Below, piece by piece: positions 1 through 8,906 of a DNA stretch of 64,000 bases (positions within the stretch are counted from its first letter, which is position 1; each line of letters starts with the position of its first letter). The DNA is taken from positions 3,162,001 to 3,226,000 of the forward strand of contig NZ_CP127161.1 of assembly GCF_030263895.1 (NCBI RefSeq), in the 5' to 3' direction. Made by a program: the position numbers and the translations under genes. Under the pieces are notes generated by a model. The model searched no databases. It had not been told where the DNA came from and saw nothing but the letters and a program-made list of their open reading frames with translations. The DNA is from Proteiniborus sp. MB09-C3 (GTDB lineage: Bacteria; Bacillota; Clostridia; Tissierellales; Proteiniboraceae).

Positions 1-104
1 CTCCCTAAGCTAAACCACAAGCGGAGTCTTTCTACCAACTAAGGGATGTGATGCTCAATTTTCTAAGATTACGCCTAAATGCATCTTTATGCAAATACAC
101 TTCC
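1..104. repeat. attC-like site, left end outside window
   Basis: Degenerate copy of the array repeat. It keeps the centre (ctccctaagctaaacc, then aagggatgtgatgc) and the right arm (gcaaatacac at about 95-104), but no GTT core follows. It lies downstream of the exonuclease gene on the minus strand, where a cassette recombination site is expected, and shows that the array continues beyond the left edge. Confidence 0.6.
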
Positions 105-172
105 AAATACCACTATCCAAGACTCATATTTTGCATTGTAAATACTTTATTCTATTTCATATACTGATTTTT

Positions 173-1024
173 CTAAAGCACACCAGTATCTTTAAGAATT
201 TTCATAGTTGTAAACTTTTCATTATTATAGTCATATGTAGTATCATCAATGAAAAAAGGTAAAGGAGCGTTTCCAGTTAATTTGATCAAATCTAAATTGG
301 CTCTTACTCTTGTAATGTTTTCGTTAAGTGTTGCTTTTATTGATGGCAATTGTATATTTGCTAAGTTTTCTAGAATATTATGCACACCACCATACTGGTT
401 AATTAGTTTTATTGCCGTTTTAGTTCCAACTTTGGGGACTCCTTTTAAATTATCAGACTTATCACCAATAAAAGCTTTGTAATCTGCAAATAAGGCTGGC
501 TTAACTCCATATCGTTCAAATACTTTTTCTTCATCGTATATGATCGTATTTTTACCACGATAAACATATAAAGATACATTTCTATCAATAAGCTGTAAAA
601 AATCAGTATCATTCGAAACAATAAATATCTTCATTTTTTCTCTATACATTTTTACATAACTTGCAATAATGTCATCTGCCTCAAAACCATTAGTCGTTTC
701 AAAATACCTTATATTTATGTACTCCAAAGATTTCATTATATCTTCTAATTGTGAAAAAGGATTATTAATTTCTTCAATATCCGTGTAATCCATTCTATTA
801 GCTTTATATTCTGGATTAATTTCCGCACGGTTGCTACCACTTTCGCCATCGAAAATAACAACAATATTGGATGGTTCAATATTTTTTATTATTTTTAATA
901 ATGCCCCAAGAAAACCTACTATTGCATGAATAGGCTTGTTATCTTTACCCAGTATTCTTGCAGGCATCCCATAAAACATTTGAAACAGTAGATTGTGGCC
1001 ATCTACTAATAATAATTTTCCCAT
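173..1024 (-). CDS. 5'-3' exonuclease (PolA N-terminal / FEN-like)
   Basis: Stand-alone 284-residue 5' nuclease of the PolA exonuclease/FEN superfamily, expected to cut 5' flaps or ends of DNA in the cytoplasm. Metal-binding acidic clusters are visible at VDGHN near the N-terminus, GFEADDIIA mid-protein, SNDTDFLQL and FIGDKSDN; the last leads into the helix-hairpin segment GVPKVGTKTA that grips DNA. The reading frame is open upstream to 1078, but GGAGG at 1036-1040 sits 11 bases before the ATG at 1024, so I start there. No polymerase domain follows. It is the leftmost gene of the array and has an attC-like remnant downstream. The family is clear; its role as a cassette gene is unknown. Confidence 0.85.
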   Translation of the reverse strand: MGKLLLVDGHNLLFQMFYGMPARILGKDNKPIHAIVGFLGALLKIIKNIEPSNIVVIFDGESGSNRAEINPEYKANRMDYTDIEEINNPFSQLEDIMKSLEYINIRYFETTNGFEADDIIASYVKMYREKMKIFIVSNDTDFLQLIDRNVSLYVYRGKNTIIYDEEKVFERYGVKPALFADYKAFIGDKSDNLKGVPKVGTKTAIKLINQYGGVHNILENLANIQLPSIKATLNENITRVRANLDLIKLTGNAPLPFFIDDTTYDYNNEKFTTMKILKDTGVL

Positions 1025-1117
1025 ATATAGTCTCACCTCCGTTAGTTTTAAAATTGCATATTTTACAACTACCGTCATGTTAATTCACAAAATATAAATA
1101 TTGATGTGAAAAATATA

Positions 1118-1654
1118 TTAATCAATATTCAGTCCCATAGATATAGAATCATAAAACCTGTTATTAATGAAAAAATCTCTGGTTATAACTCCTTCTTCTT
1201 TAAATCCAAGTTTTTTATACAAATGAATTGCTGAAAAGTTGTCACTTCTAACTCTTAAATTAATTTTTCTTATTATTCTTGATTGTTTGCACCACTCAAT
1301 CATGTATTTAATAAGCTGAGCTCCTATACCTTGTCCCCAGTAATCTTTTAATACACTAACCCCAAATTCTCCGGTGTGTACTATTCTCGGTCTTGCACCT
1401 CCTGAAAAATTTAGGTTTCCAACAACTTTTCCTTTTGTTTCTGCAATAATGAATAGCGCATTATTTTGTTTTGAAATGTTATCAATAAAATATTCTTCCT
1501 GTTCAATAGTTTTATCGAATTCTCCTTGTCCAAATGTTAAATAATCTGATTCTTCACTAACCATATCAATATAATTTAATACTGCTCCTGCGTCAGATTT
1601 ATTTGCTTTTCTAATTATTACTGTATCTCCATTCTTTAATTCAAATTGTTTCAT
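1118..1654 (-). CDS. GNAT family N-acetyltransferase
   Basis: 178-residue GNAT acetyltransferase that moves an acetyl group from acetyl-CoA to an unknown amine. The acetyl-CoA loop appears as DYWGQGIGAQLI (R/Q-x-x-G-x-G/A), followed by the C-terminal motif SAIHLYKKLGFKEEG. The ATG at 1652-1654 is preceded by GGAGGGACAGA. Only about 90 bp separate it from the exonuclease gene downstream and no repeat lies between them, so the two may share one cassette or an attC was lost. GNAT proteins are among the commonest cargo of integron cassettes. Substrate not predictable. Confidence 0.85.
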   Translation of the reverse strand: MKQFELKNGDTVIIRKANKSDAGAVLNYIDMVSEESDYLTFGQGEFDKTIEQEEYFIDNISKQNNALFIIAETKGKVVGNLNFSGGARPRIVHTGEFGVSVLKDYWGQGIGAQLIKYMIEWCKQSRIIRKINLRVRSDNFSAIHLYKKLGFKEEGVITRDFFINNRFYDSISMGLNID

Positions 1655-1781
1655 TCTGTCCCTCCAAAATATGTTATCATCATTTCCTATAATGTCTCAA
1701 AGATTAGCGATGTCGGACTTTCTTTAAATTGCTTCTCTCCAATGTCACTAAAGTTCTATTAGATGAAGCTGCTTTTTCACT

Positions 1782-2507
1782 TCACTTAAAAGTCTTCATT
1801 TCTAGTCTCCTCTCAATTATCTCAAAAATATCTTTACTGATACTGATATTATTTAGATACTTAATAAACTTCAATTCTGCTTCATCAAAAGATATTCCAA
1901 ATGACTCTTGAAAGCAAAGGTTAAAGTCTTCGCCTAAATTCTTGTAAAACTCTTTGTATGTTCCTATTCTAAAAACAGATATCATATATTCAGTAAATGC
2001 TCCTGACAAAGAGTATGTAATAATATAGCTATACTTATGAAAATTTGAATTCTCTATTAAGTCACAAAGTCTAGGCAACTTATTTTTTTCTAGGAAATAA
2101 ACTACCCAAGCAAAATTGGATATGCCCCACCAAGTTTTGTCAAAAAACATTGCTAGACCTTCTCGAATAAAATTTTGAGGTGGTTTTGCTAAAGTATTAT
2201 ATGAAATGATATGAGCATCTTCATGATACCCGATGCATTTAATATCTTTATTGTAAACTGCATAGATTTCATCTGGCATTCTCGCAAAACCGTTACCCGG
2301 TTCATTATCTCCATAAAATTCACCTACTTCAACGGGCGAATTGCAAAGATAGTAGTTTAACTTCTTATCTAATTTAACATCTAAAACTTCACATATATAC
2401 TCAAAACAATTTTCTTGTGTCTCAATAATTCGAATTATATCTTGTTCAGCATGAGATCCTCCATGATAATGAAAAATATAATGCTCTGATTCTCTTATAT
2501 TCCACAT
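1782..2507 (-). CDS. putative gluzincin zinc metallopeptidase
   Basis: 241-residue protein with a zinc site HEDAH (HExxH) in GYHEDAHIISY and a downstream REGLAMFFD whose Glu is placed like the third ligand of gluzincins (peptidase MA type). There is no signal peptide, so it probably acts in the cytoplasm. The start at 2507 has GGGGGAG five bases upstream. No attC-like repeat is seen on its downstream side towards the GNAT gene. I recognise only the fold class; the substrate is unknown and an inactive relative cannot be excluded. A second gluzincin-like protein is encoded at 12506-13333. Confidence 0.6.
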   Translation of the reverse strand: MWNIRESEHYIFHYHGGSHAEQDIIRIIETQENCFEYICEVLDVKLDKKLNYYLCNSPVEVGEFYGDNEPGNGFARMPDEIYAVYNKDIKCIGYHEDAHIISYNTLAKPPQNFIREGLAMFFDKTWWGISNFAWVVYFLEKNKLPRLCDLIENSNFHKYSYIITYSLSGAFTEYMISVFRIGTYKEFYKNLGEDFNLCFQESFGISFDEAELKFIKYLNNISISKDIFEIIERRLEMKTFK

Positions 2508-2544
2508 ATGTACTCCCCCTTACCACCAGTATAAACAACCTTTG

Positions 2545-2685
2545 CTAATATAGAAAATTGATGTGTTTGGGCGACCCTAGTGCTTGTTTTAATCCAACTT
2601 CAGTTAAATCAGCATCGGGATACCCCTCAAGATTGAAAACACGATCTTTTTTAGTTTCTCCATGCCTAATAAGATATATATTCAT
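2545..2685 (-). pseudogene. histidine phosphatase N-terminal remnant
   Basis: A 46-codon frame starting MNIYLIRHGETKKDRVFNL. This is the catalytic RHGET motif of the histidine phosphatase (phosphoglycerate mutase-like) superfamily, followed by DADLTEVGLKQA, the usual next conserved block. The family is normally about 180-220 residues, so more than three quarters of the protein is missing after 'QALGSP'. A good Shine-Dalgarno (AGGTG) precedes the ATG at 2685, so the 5' end is intact and the 3' part has been deleted. Probably a decayed cassette gene. Confidence 0.7.
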
Positions 2686-2791
2686 TTTTCACTCACCTGC
2701 TATAATTTAGATTAATGCTCAAAATTTCGGATTAACTTCCAATAGCTTATTACATAGATCTATATTTCCATTAACCTCCAATCTTCTAACT

Positions 2792-2926
2792 TTATTTAGA
2801 ATTTGCATATGTTGCTATATAGAAAAAATACTTATGAAAATATGTATCTACAAATCTGAATGAAGGCATATTGTTATTTGTAGCTGCTGATGCAAATCGA
2901 TAATCACTTGCAAATAATTCGTTCAT
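2792..2926 (-). CDS. small ORF, unrecognised
   Basis: 44-codon minus-strand frame beginning MNELFASDYRFASAATNN and rich in aromatic residues. I do not recognise it. There is no strong Shine-Dalgarno. It fills the stretch between the phosphatase remnant and the HAD gene and may be another cassette fragment or chance. Confidence 0.2.
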   Translation of the reverse strand: MNELFASDYRFASAATNNNMPSFRFVDTYFHKYFFYIATYANSK

Positions 2927-2950
2927 AATATTTAAACTTCTTTATTTACA

Positions 2951-3676
2951 TTACAACAAATCTATCAATTCTTTCAACTTAAATATTTCATTATCAGGTT
3001 TAATGTCAGTATCATTTAATTTAAAATTCTTATTGAACCATATTCCAGTTAAACCTAGCTTTTGTGCTGGTTCAATGTCACTTTGGAGATTATCTCCTAC
3101 CATTATGGCATCTTCTGGACTAACTTTCATTCTATCCAAAGCAATTTCAAATAATTGTTCCTTTGGTTTACATATTTTTAGGTAATAACTAAATGTAAAT
3201 ATGTCTATATACTTAGCTAATTCAACTTTTTTAAAACAATTAATCATGACCTCATCATAAAGTCTTGAATTTGAAATAACACCAATTCTATATCCTTTTT
3301 GTCTAATATTTTCTAATGTTTGGTGAAGATTTTCTTCAATCCAAACATTATTCCTATATTCTGTATAAAAAATATCTAGTGCTTTTATACACATATCTAG
3401 ATCTAGTTCTACATCATATTTTTTTAAAAAGCTATTTAAATAGTCCTCTACTGCATATTCAGTATGATGAATTTTTCTTAAAGGCATAGCTTTTTGCCAC
3501 TCATCAAAAAAATGTTTTTTCACATTGTTAAATTCAATTTGGCAGCTATATTGCTTAAGAAAACTTGTGAGGTAACTTATTCCAATAACATCCTTTTCTT
3601 CATCAGTTTTTCCAAAATGAAAATGTAATAATGTGTTACCCATATCGAAAAAAATTGCTTTTGAGCTTTTTACCAT
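2951..3676 (-). CDS. HAD family hydrolase
   Basis: 241-residue HAD-superfamily phosphohydrolase. The four motifs are visible: DMGNTLL (nucleophile Asp near residue 11), GVISNSR (motif II Ser), the KPKEQLFEIAL Lys, and MVGDNLQSDI with the acidic metal ligands. The second Asp of the usual DxD is Gly here (DMG), a variant seen in some HAD subfamilies that affects the expected chemistry. The frame is open to 3730, but GGAGGA at 3681-3686 fits the ATG at 3676. Downstream lies decayed array DNA. Substrate unknown. Confidence 0.8.
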   Translation of the reverse strand: MVKSSKAIFFDMGNTLLHFHFGKTDEEKDVIGISYLTSFLKQYSCQIEFNNVKKHFFDEWQKAMPLRKIHHTEYAVEDYLNSFLKKYDVELDLDMCIKALDIFYTEYRNNVWIEENLHQTLENIRQKGYRIGVISNSRLYDEVMINCFKKVELAKYIDIFTFSYYLKICKPKEQLFEIALDRMKVSPEDAIMVGDNLQSDIEPAQKLGLTGIWFNKNFKLNDTDIKPDNEIFKLKELIDLL

Positions 3677-3822
3677 CATTTCCTCCAAACATTTTTTTAT
3701 AGTTAGTACAATATTGGTCAAAAATTTCATCTAACACTTAGAATTTGCGATATCAAGACACTTTAGCCATACTTAGATTAGTGTCGCAGATATAGCTTGC
3801 TGTCTCTTTAAGCTAAATGTCA

Positions 3823-3954
3823 CGTAACATACATGTATTTGTAATATATTTGGACTGAACCCTATAGATATACCCCGTTTTGCCACCAGCGAAGGAATGT
3901 ATTATACATAGTCCTAAGATTGTGCATAATGTACCTTTGCGTAAATGTATTATC
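3823..3954. repeat. attC-like site (degenerate, full length)
   Basis: Reads GTAAC at the left, then catgtatttg, the conserved centre (ggactgaaccctatagat; gcgaaggaatgt), gtacctttgcgtaaatgta and ATTATCC. The right core has lost its G (GTT to ATT). Same order of elements as the better copies at 12274 or 28281. Confidence 0.6.
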
Positions 3955-3963
3955 CTTTATTCA

Positions 3964-4290
3964 TTAAAATGTCTTCATCAACTCGTCTATGCTTCTAAAT
4001 TTAGAATTTTTAGTAGTAAAGAAAATGATGTCCCATAATCTTCTGAGCACAACCCTAGCTTTATTTTTACTAATGCTTTACAATGAAGTAAAATGATTTA
4101 AGTAAAATTCATAATCAATAAATTCCATTCCTTGATATATTACTGTCGGTATATTTTCTATTACTATTTGATTATTAATTATTTCATGTAGATACAAATC
4201 ATTTCTAATTTCAAAGTTTTCAGAAGTCAACTCATTTCTTCTAAATTGATATACTTTCTTAGGTGATGCAATAGACTGAAATACAGTGGT
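3964..4290 (-). pseudogene. 5'-truncated gene with in-frame stop
   Basis: One continuous minus-strand frame of about 109 codons with no start codon at its beginning. It starts against a half attC-like repeat at about 4290 and has an internal TAA at 4078-4080. Its sequence is clearly protein-like (SPKKVYQFRRNEL, IPTVIYQGMEFIDYEFYL, then after the stop RVVLRRLWDIIFF). The family is not recognised. The 5' end seems to have been removed together with half of the neighbouring repeat. Confidence 0.5.
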
Positions 4291-4349
4291 GCACTTTGCC
4301 CTAAAAGTTCATTCTAGTGCGCCTTTATGCAAATGTACGTTATCTAATT
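4283..4349. repeat. attC-like half-site (right half only)
   Basis: Carries gtggtgcactttgccc, the tagtgcgcctttatgcaaatgta arm (written in parts: tagtgcgcc / tttatgcaaatgta) and then GTTATCT at the core position. The left half and centre are missing. The break lies at the central stem, as in other half-sites of the array. Confidence 0.6.
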
Positions 4350-4381
4350 ATGCAACATGCTTTTAAACAATATCTAAGAAT

Positions 4382-5119
4382 CTATAATTTTATAGAAACA
4401 ACGATTTCCTTAGCTCTAATTTCAAACCCTAAATTCTTGGCTAAATTTATTGAAGCAGTATTTTCTGAATCCACCCAATATATAGGAAGAATATTATTAT
4501 TAATACACCATTTTACTGCTTCACTCACAACTGCCTTTCCAAATCCTTTATTTCTATAATTCGAATCAGTCCATACAGCAATGTTCCCACCACCAAAATC
4601 TATATCCGAAATTTTACATGCAGATACAATTTTTTTACCCTCAAGTACGACAAATTTTCTACCCTCTAGGATTTCACCTTTTTTTCTTTCCCAAATTTCC
4701 ATTTTCTTTGCTTCCTCTATATTTTCTAAGTCATTCATGAAAATTTCCTTTGTTAATTTTAAAACAGATGAATTTAATGAATCCCATATACCATAGTCTA
4801 CACTAGGAATTAATCTATACATTTTTCTCAAACTAAAACTTTCTAATATATCACTGAAAAAAGTGTTAAGTATTTCAATAATCTCATCTACATTTTCAGT
4901 AGCTTGTCCTTTAATAAGGTCAAGTAAATTATTATAATATTGAGGAGCTACTGAAAAAATTAGTTTCCCATCTATATGTGTTGATATCAAGTATTGTACA
5001 AATTGACCATTTAAAGATTTATTTCTTTGATTAGAACTAAATACCCTTTTACCTATTTCAAGTTCCCTTTTATCTATACCTAGATACTTATAGTAATAGT
5101 TTTGAAATGTTGAGTTCAA
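4382..5119 (-). CDS. GNAT acetyltransferase with long N-terminal region
   Basis: 245-residue protein resembling the GNAT_acetyltran (PF12746-type) group. About 150 N-terminal residues precede a C-terminal GNAT fold with YRNKGFGKAVVSEAV as acetyl-CoA loop and ENTASINLAKNLGFE as the final conserved strand. It starts with TTG at 5119, preceded at 10 bases by AAGGAG. An attC-like half-site lies directly downstream, and the nucleotidyltransferase gene lies 110 bp upstream with no repeat between. Members of this group include antibiotic self-resistance enzymes, but the substrate here is unknown. Confidence 0.75.
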   Translation of the reverse strand: MNSTFQNYYYKYLGIDKRELEIGKRVFSSNQRNKSLNGQFVQYLISTHIDGKLIFSVAPQYYNNLLDLIKGQATENVDEIIEILNTFFSDILESFSLRKMYRLIPSVDYGIWDSLNSSVLKLTKEIFMNDLENIEEAKKMEIWERKKGEILEGRKFVVLEGKKIVSACKISDIDFGGGNIAVWTDSNYRNKGFGKAVVSEAVKWCINNNILPIYWVDSENTASINLAKNLGFEIRAKEIVVSIKL

Positions 5120-5229
5120 TTGAAATCTTCTCCTTTCACCATTCTAAAATTCTTGCTCTAAAATTGCACTTTCAGATAGGAAATGAAAATTTCTTTCATC
5201 AAAATAACACTTTATATAGAAGAAATAAC

Positions 5230-6048
5230 TCATTTTGTATTGCTCATTAAAGGAACGTAATCAATTCCTTTTCCCTCACGATAATCGTTCCATTCTCTAA
5301 AAGCTTTTCTCATGTACTCCTCTTCATCTTGAGTAATGTCAGTAGGCAAATATCTCCATTTAACACATAAGTCAAGTAATCTTTGAAATCGATAATCTGT
5401 AACTTCTTTGTACATATTATCAGCTATTTTAAGCTTGCTTGAGCAACTCATGCCAGTTTCAAAGAAAAAATCTAGCATTGCACGTATAATTACAGTTTGT
5501 ACAATAATTCTTATCGTTGGGTTTTCACAAGTTTTTAAATATTGGACATACCAATCTGGTTTTTCTTCTTTTAATAATTCATTCCATTTTCCAGAAATAT
5601 TCTTAAATAAAATTATATCTTCACGTGTAGGATTATCTATCTTTTCAATAATATTTTCTCCGAATATAGTGATGCCAGAATCTTTTATTCTCATGATTTC
5701 TATTGGTAATTCCATTAAATCTTTATTTTCTAAATTTAAATCAAAATCTGTACTATACGGTATAAATAAATCGCTGTAACGATAAATACATCTTGATATT
5801 GGGATGTCGTTATTTGTTTCTTGTTCAGTCTTAGTGATTGTTTTAAACACTATATCACGTGAATTAGATGGAGCATTATCTGAAAGAACATGAATTAAAT
5901 CTATGTCACTACCAGCATTTCCTGTATAGCTATTATCTGATAAGCTACCTACAAGTATCACTGAAATAAAAATGCTATTATTTAATGAAGATATGTTTTT
6001 TAGATGGTGATTTATTATTTCCTTCGCTCTTTCCAAGCTTTTATTCAT
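5230..6048 (-). CDS. nucleotidyltransferase (aminoglycoside NTase-like), copy 1
   Basis: 272-residue protein with the pol-beta-type nucleotidyltransferase signature GSLSDNSYTGNAGSDIDLIH (GS...DxD) and a later acidic FDLNLE that could supply the third metal ligand. Such enzymes transfer AMP or another nucleotide to a small molecule or protein. GGGGGA precedes the ATG at 6048. It is clearly paralogous to the protein at 26174-26995: the same GNAGSDIDLIH block, ENKDLxELPIEI and RIKDSGITI are shared. Two diverged copies in separate cassettes suggest either repeated capture or duplication within the array. Antibiotic modification is possible but unproven. Confidence 0.75.
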   Translation of the reverse strand: MNKSLERAKEIINHHLKNISSLNNSIFISVILVGSLSDNSYTGNAGSDIDLIHVLSDNAPSNSRDIVFKTITKTEQETNNDIPISRCIYRYSDLFIPYSTDFDLNLENKDLMELPIEIMRIKDSGITIFGENIIEKIDNPTREDIILFKNISGKWNELLKEEKPDWYVQYLKTCENPTIRIIVQTVIIRAMLDFFFETGMSCSSKLKIADNMYKEVTDYRFQRLLDLCVKWRYLPTDITQDEEEYMRKAFREWNDYREGKGIDYVPLMSNTK

Positions 6049-6159
6049 TTTCTATTCCCCCAAGTTAGTATAATTACTCCTGTTCACAAGTTTATATTAT
6101 TCTGTATTATTTATTTTTTAAAACAAAACTCTCAAAAATAGGTCCGCTATTCCCATTTT

Positions 6160-6252
6160 CTATAACATTTCGAATGTTCACAACGTTCATCTGTTCTTAT
6201 TAAGTTGGAATGCTGATGAATGTTGAGGACATCCTGTTATGAGACGTTATAC
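6160..6252. repeat. variant attC-like site with different arms
   Basis: Different sequence from the main repeat but the same layout. TATAAC at 6161-6166 and GTTATA at 6246-6251 flank an imperfect palindrome (caacgttcatc at 6181 against gatgaatgttg at 6215). About 90 bp, between two cassette genes. Supports selection on core position and folding rather than on sequence. Confidence 0.45.
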
Positions 6253-6279
6253 ACAGATAGCACATTATAAAAATTATAT

Positions 6280-6942
6280 TTAAATACTTACAAAGTATTT
6301 GTCCGGTTTAATATGATTTTCCATCCCTTTGAAGGCAGCTATTTCATTTATGCAAGTTTTAATACTTACATCAATAAATTCAAGAATACTATCAAAAGGA
6401 TATATCTCTAAATCTGATATATCAAACCTTTCTTCACTAGAAAGCTCCATCCTTAATTCCTTGAGCAAGCCACTTAACTTTTGCTCCTTTACTTCTTCAA
6501 TCCCAATATCTCTTATCTCAATAATACGATATAATAAATCATATCTATCTCTCAAGATACTATTTAATTTTCGATAATCATTATAACCCTTTTTATAATA
6601 TATATTGCGTTCAGATTTCGGGATTTTCCTAACATAACGATCTGCCATTAGGCAAAACCATATAGCGTCCATAATTAAATGGCAGTAGTATCCTAAATAT
6701 AGATCATCAACTTTCATTTGTTCATAATACTGAGTTTCAAACTTACTCCAATTGATTCCTTTCAATTGTTTTTCGTAAATATAGTCCCAATAATGTGAGG
6801 TATTGTAGCTCCCATCATCATGTGAAGACATATCCGGCGCTAATGACCCAATCAAAAATCTATTTTCATCTTTTATCTGTATCTTCTTAATTATTTCTTC
6901 TGCGATTAAATAATGTAACACTTTAGACGCCAATACTTTCAC
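6280..6942 (-). CDS. zinc-dependent phospholipase C-like hydrolase
   Basis: 220-residue protein resembling the bacterial zinc-dependent phospholipase C/nuclease-fold group (PF00882-like). It has an N-terminal His-bearing helix (ASKVLHYLIAEE), GSLAPDM, SHYWDYI and LGYYCHLIMDAIW with His and Asp ligands spaced as in that family. Most likely a cytoplasmic metal-dependent phosphoesterase of unknown substrate. It starts with GTG at 6942, where the upstream GGGG is too close to be an ideal Shine-Dalgarno; no better start is seen. Flanked by a variant attC-like site downstream and a degenerate one upstream. Confidence 0.6.
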   Translation of the reverse strand: MKVLASKVLHYLIAEEIIKKIQIKDENRFLIGSLAPDMSSHDDGSYNTSHYWDYIYEKQLKGINWSKFETQYYEQMKVDDLYLGYYCHLIMDAIWFCLMADRYVRKIPKSERNIYYKKGYNDYRKLNSILRDRYDLLYRIIEIRDIGIEEVKEQKLSGLLKELRMELSSEERFDISDLEIYPFDSILEFIDVSIKTCINEIAAFKGMENHIKPDKYFVSI

Positions 6943-7052
6943 CCCACTGTAATCTAATAATCTTTAATTCACATTTTTTTTCTGATATGTCTTAGCAGAT
7001 ACTTCAATATCAGCTAATGGTAAAAAGATACATCCCCTTACGACCAAATTCA

Positions 7053-7186
7053 CTTAATGTTCATGTATTTGTGACATCTCTGAACCGGGTCTCAAATATA
7101 GACCCCATAGTGAAGCTTTGCTTCCAACGAAGGGATGAGGTATAAAGCTTGTACCACATACACCCATACACAAATATCAGTGATAG
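7053..7186. repeat. attC-like site (degenerate cores)
   Basis: Layout CTTAATGTTCATGTATTTG ... gaagggatgag ... acacaaatatca GTGATAG. Both core triplets carry one change (AAC to AAT, GTT to GTG), so the site is probably inactive. The remaining 170 bp to the next gene show nothing I can assign. Confidence 0.55.
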
Positions 7187-7358
7187 TCAATCCTCTATGT
7201 CATAGATCCTTCAATTGTACTGATTAATAGTTCGTATATCATTCGTGCATAATTTTTGCATGTATTCGTCATGTTTATTAAATGATTACTAATAATATCT
7301 CTATTATAATAAGGTTATACTACCCCTGCATTGATTATTTGTACTTCCTATTGACGTA

Positions 7359-7799
7359 CTAATCATCTTTATGTGTAAAATCAATAACTTTAACCTCTTT
7401 ACCATTTAGTTGAAAAGTTATAGTTTCTATGCTATAAGCAGGGTTATGAGCCCCTACGAATGTCTCTACTTGCATTTTTAGTATATGGTCAAATACTATT
7501 GGTTCTATAGAAATAATCTGTGCATTCATGTACTGCCTAGGTTCTCCATAATACTTGGTAATTTCCTCCTTGATATAGGGATGTAATAGTAAAAATAGGA
7601 TACGTTCCTTGTAATAACATTTTTGTTCATCTGATAACTCTTCCCATAAGCATTCTCCACTGACATTATTTTGGTTCGATATTTTTTTGCTGTTTATTTT
7701 TGGAGATGTAAACCGGAATATAAGAAATAGGGTACTTACACATATTATTACTATAAAAACAATGATTATTGGTTTTTTCCAACAATAGATCTTTTCCAT
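7359..7799 (-). CDS. DUF3888-like membrane-anchored protein
   Basis: 146-residue protein with a single N-terminal membrane anchor or signal (about residues 10-30) and an extracytoplasmic domain resembling DUF3888: LLLHPYIKEEITKYYGEPRQ, VETFVGAHNPAYSIETITF and a final VIDFTHKDD. The function of the family is not known. GAGGTG precedes the ATG at 7799. The next gene upstream (7825) is only 25 bp away, so the two probably form one transcriptional unit or a two-gene cassette. Two cysteines frame the domain start (C50, C61). Confidence 0.65.
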   Translation of the reverse strand: MEKIYCWKKPIIIVFIVIICVSTLFLIFRFTSPKINSKKISNQNNVSGECLWEELSDEQKCYYKERILFLLLHPYIKEEITKYYGEPRQYMNAQIISIEPIVFDHILKMQVETFVGAHNPAYSIETITFQLNGKEVKVIDFTHKDD

Positions 7800-7824
7800 A
7801 AACTCACCTCTATAATTTATATGC

Positions 7825-8709
7825 TTAATTAGGTGAATTTATCTTATATAAAATAATTCTATTAGCAGCGTTAATCAAACATAATAGTTTCTCTAATCTG
7901 TAGGTAATGTCCGTGATTCTAGACTCTTTGTTTTTCCATGAGTCCGATAACGGAAAGTAAATATAATCTTTTACACTGCTACCCATATCCCATGTCCCAT
8001 TTTCATTCCTATTGTTTCTAACCCATTCTTCAACGTATTTTAACTTGTGGTTATTGTGTTTATACATAGTCATTAATTCTACGGACGCAAGAAAACGACT
8101 TGCTGTTTTAGAATTAAATTCTGCAGGAAGATTGTATAAAGATTTATTATATCCTAAATAATATATACCATTTTCATGTTTCATTATATAGTCAAATACA
8201 AGACCCTCCACTTCTTGGCTAAGTCTATCAGCTATGAGAGATACCTGATAAAAGGAAACAAAGTCAATTAATCTACCCCCCTGTGCTTTTTGTGAAAATA
8301 CCTGCTTATATGCCTCAAGATAATCATAATGAGAATATTCACCAGTTCTGAATGCAGATGAAATAATCCAAGCCCATATATCAGCAATATGATTTGCTTC
8401 AATATCATCGTTAGTAAATCTTCGTATCCATGTTGAAAGCATTAATTGTGTGAATATATCCCAATCATGAATTTTTTCACGTCTATCAGGCATTTGTTTT
8501 TTACCAACCATGCAATCATGCATATATTCAACAGCTTTTTCAATACATCTATCCTTAATAGTATATCCTAAAATTTGCAGCCGTCTTAATGCTTGTTCGG
8601 TAGTAATAGGATTTTTATTAGGTTCTGATAATGTGTGAAAATATCCCCACGAACCATCTTCTCGTTGTAATCCAATGATTTCATTTGCCCATCTTGTTTC
8701 TTTATACAT
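7825..8709 (-). CDS. prenyltransferase/terpene-cyclase-like alpha-toroid protein
   Basis: 294-residue protein with features of the (alpha/alpha)6 toroid found in prenyltransferase/squalene-cyclase-like proteins: LQREDGSWGYFHT at the N-terminus, FNSKTASRFLASVELM, and a second QW-like segment NRNENGTWDMGSS near the C-terminus. There is no membrane segment. Frame opens at 8718 (GTG), but AGAAGG eight bases before the ATG at 8709 supports the later start. No catalytic DCAE-type motif is seen, so enzymatic activity is doubtful; it may be a binding scaffold. An unusual cassette cargo. Confidence 0.5.
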   Translation of the reverse strand: MYKETRWANEIIGLQREDGSWGYFHTLSEPNKNPITTEQALRRLQILGYTIKDRCIEKAVEYMHDCMVGKKQMPDRREKIHDWDIFTQLMLSTWIRRFTNDDIEANHIADIWAWIISSAFRTGEYSHYDYLEAYKQVFSQKAQGGRLIDFVSFYQVSLIADRLSQEVEGLVFDYIMKHENGIYYLGYNKSLYNLPAEFNSKTASRFLASVELMTMYKHNNHKLKYVEEWVRNNRNENGTWDMGSSVKDYIYFPLSDSWKNKESRITDITYRLEKLLCLINAANRIILYKINSPN

Positions 8710-8775
8710 TATTTTCACCTTCTCAAAGTATGTATTACCTATGCTTCAACTTATATTTGAATAGATTTCTCTATT

Positions 8776-8815
8776 CTTTAAAGATTGCACCCTAGTGCAC
8801 CTTTACACAAATACT
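8776..8815. repeat. attC-like fragment (right arm)
   Basis: ctttaaagattgcacc, ctagtgcac and ctttacacaaatacta match the right part of the array repeat. No GTT core and no left half remain. Confidence 0.5.
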
Positions 8816-8906
8816 AGGAAATAATAAAGTCCAAAGCTTTAATTGATAAAAAAATATAGAATACACATTTATTTATCTTAAGATATGCTAAGAATAAAAA
8901 ACTATA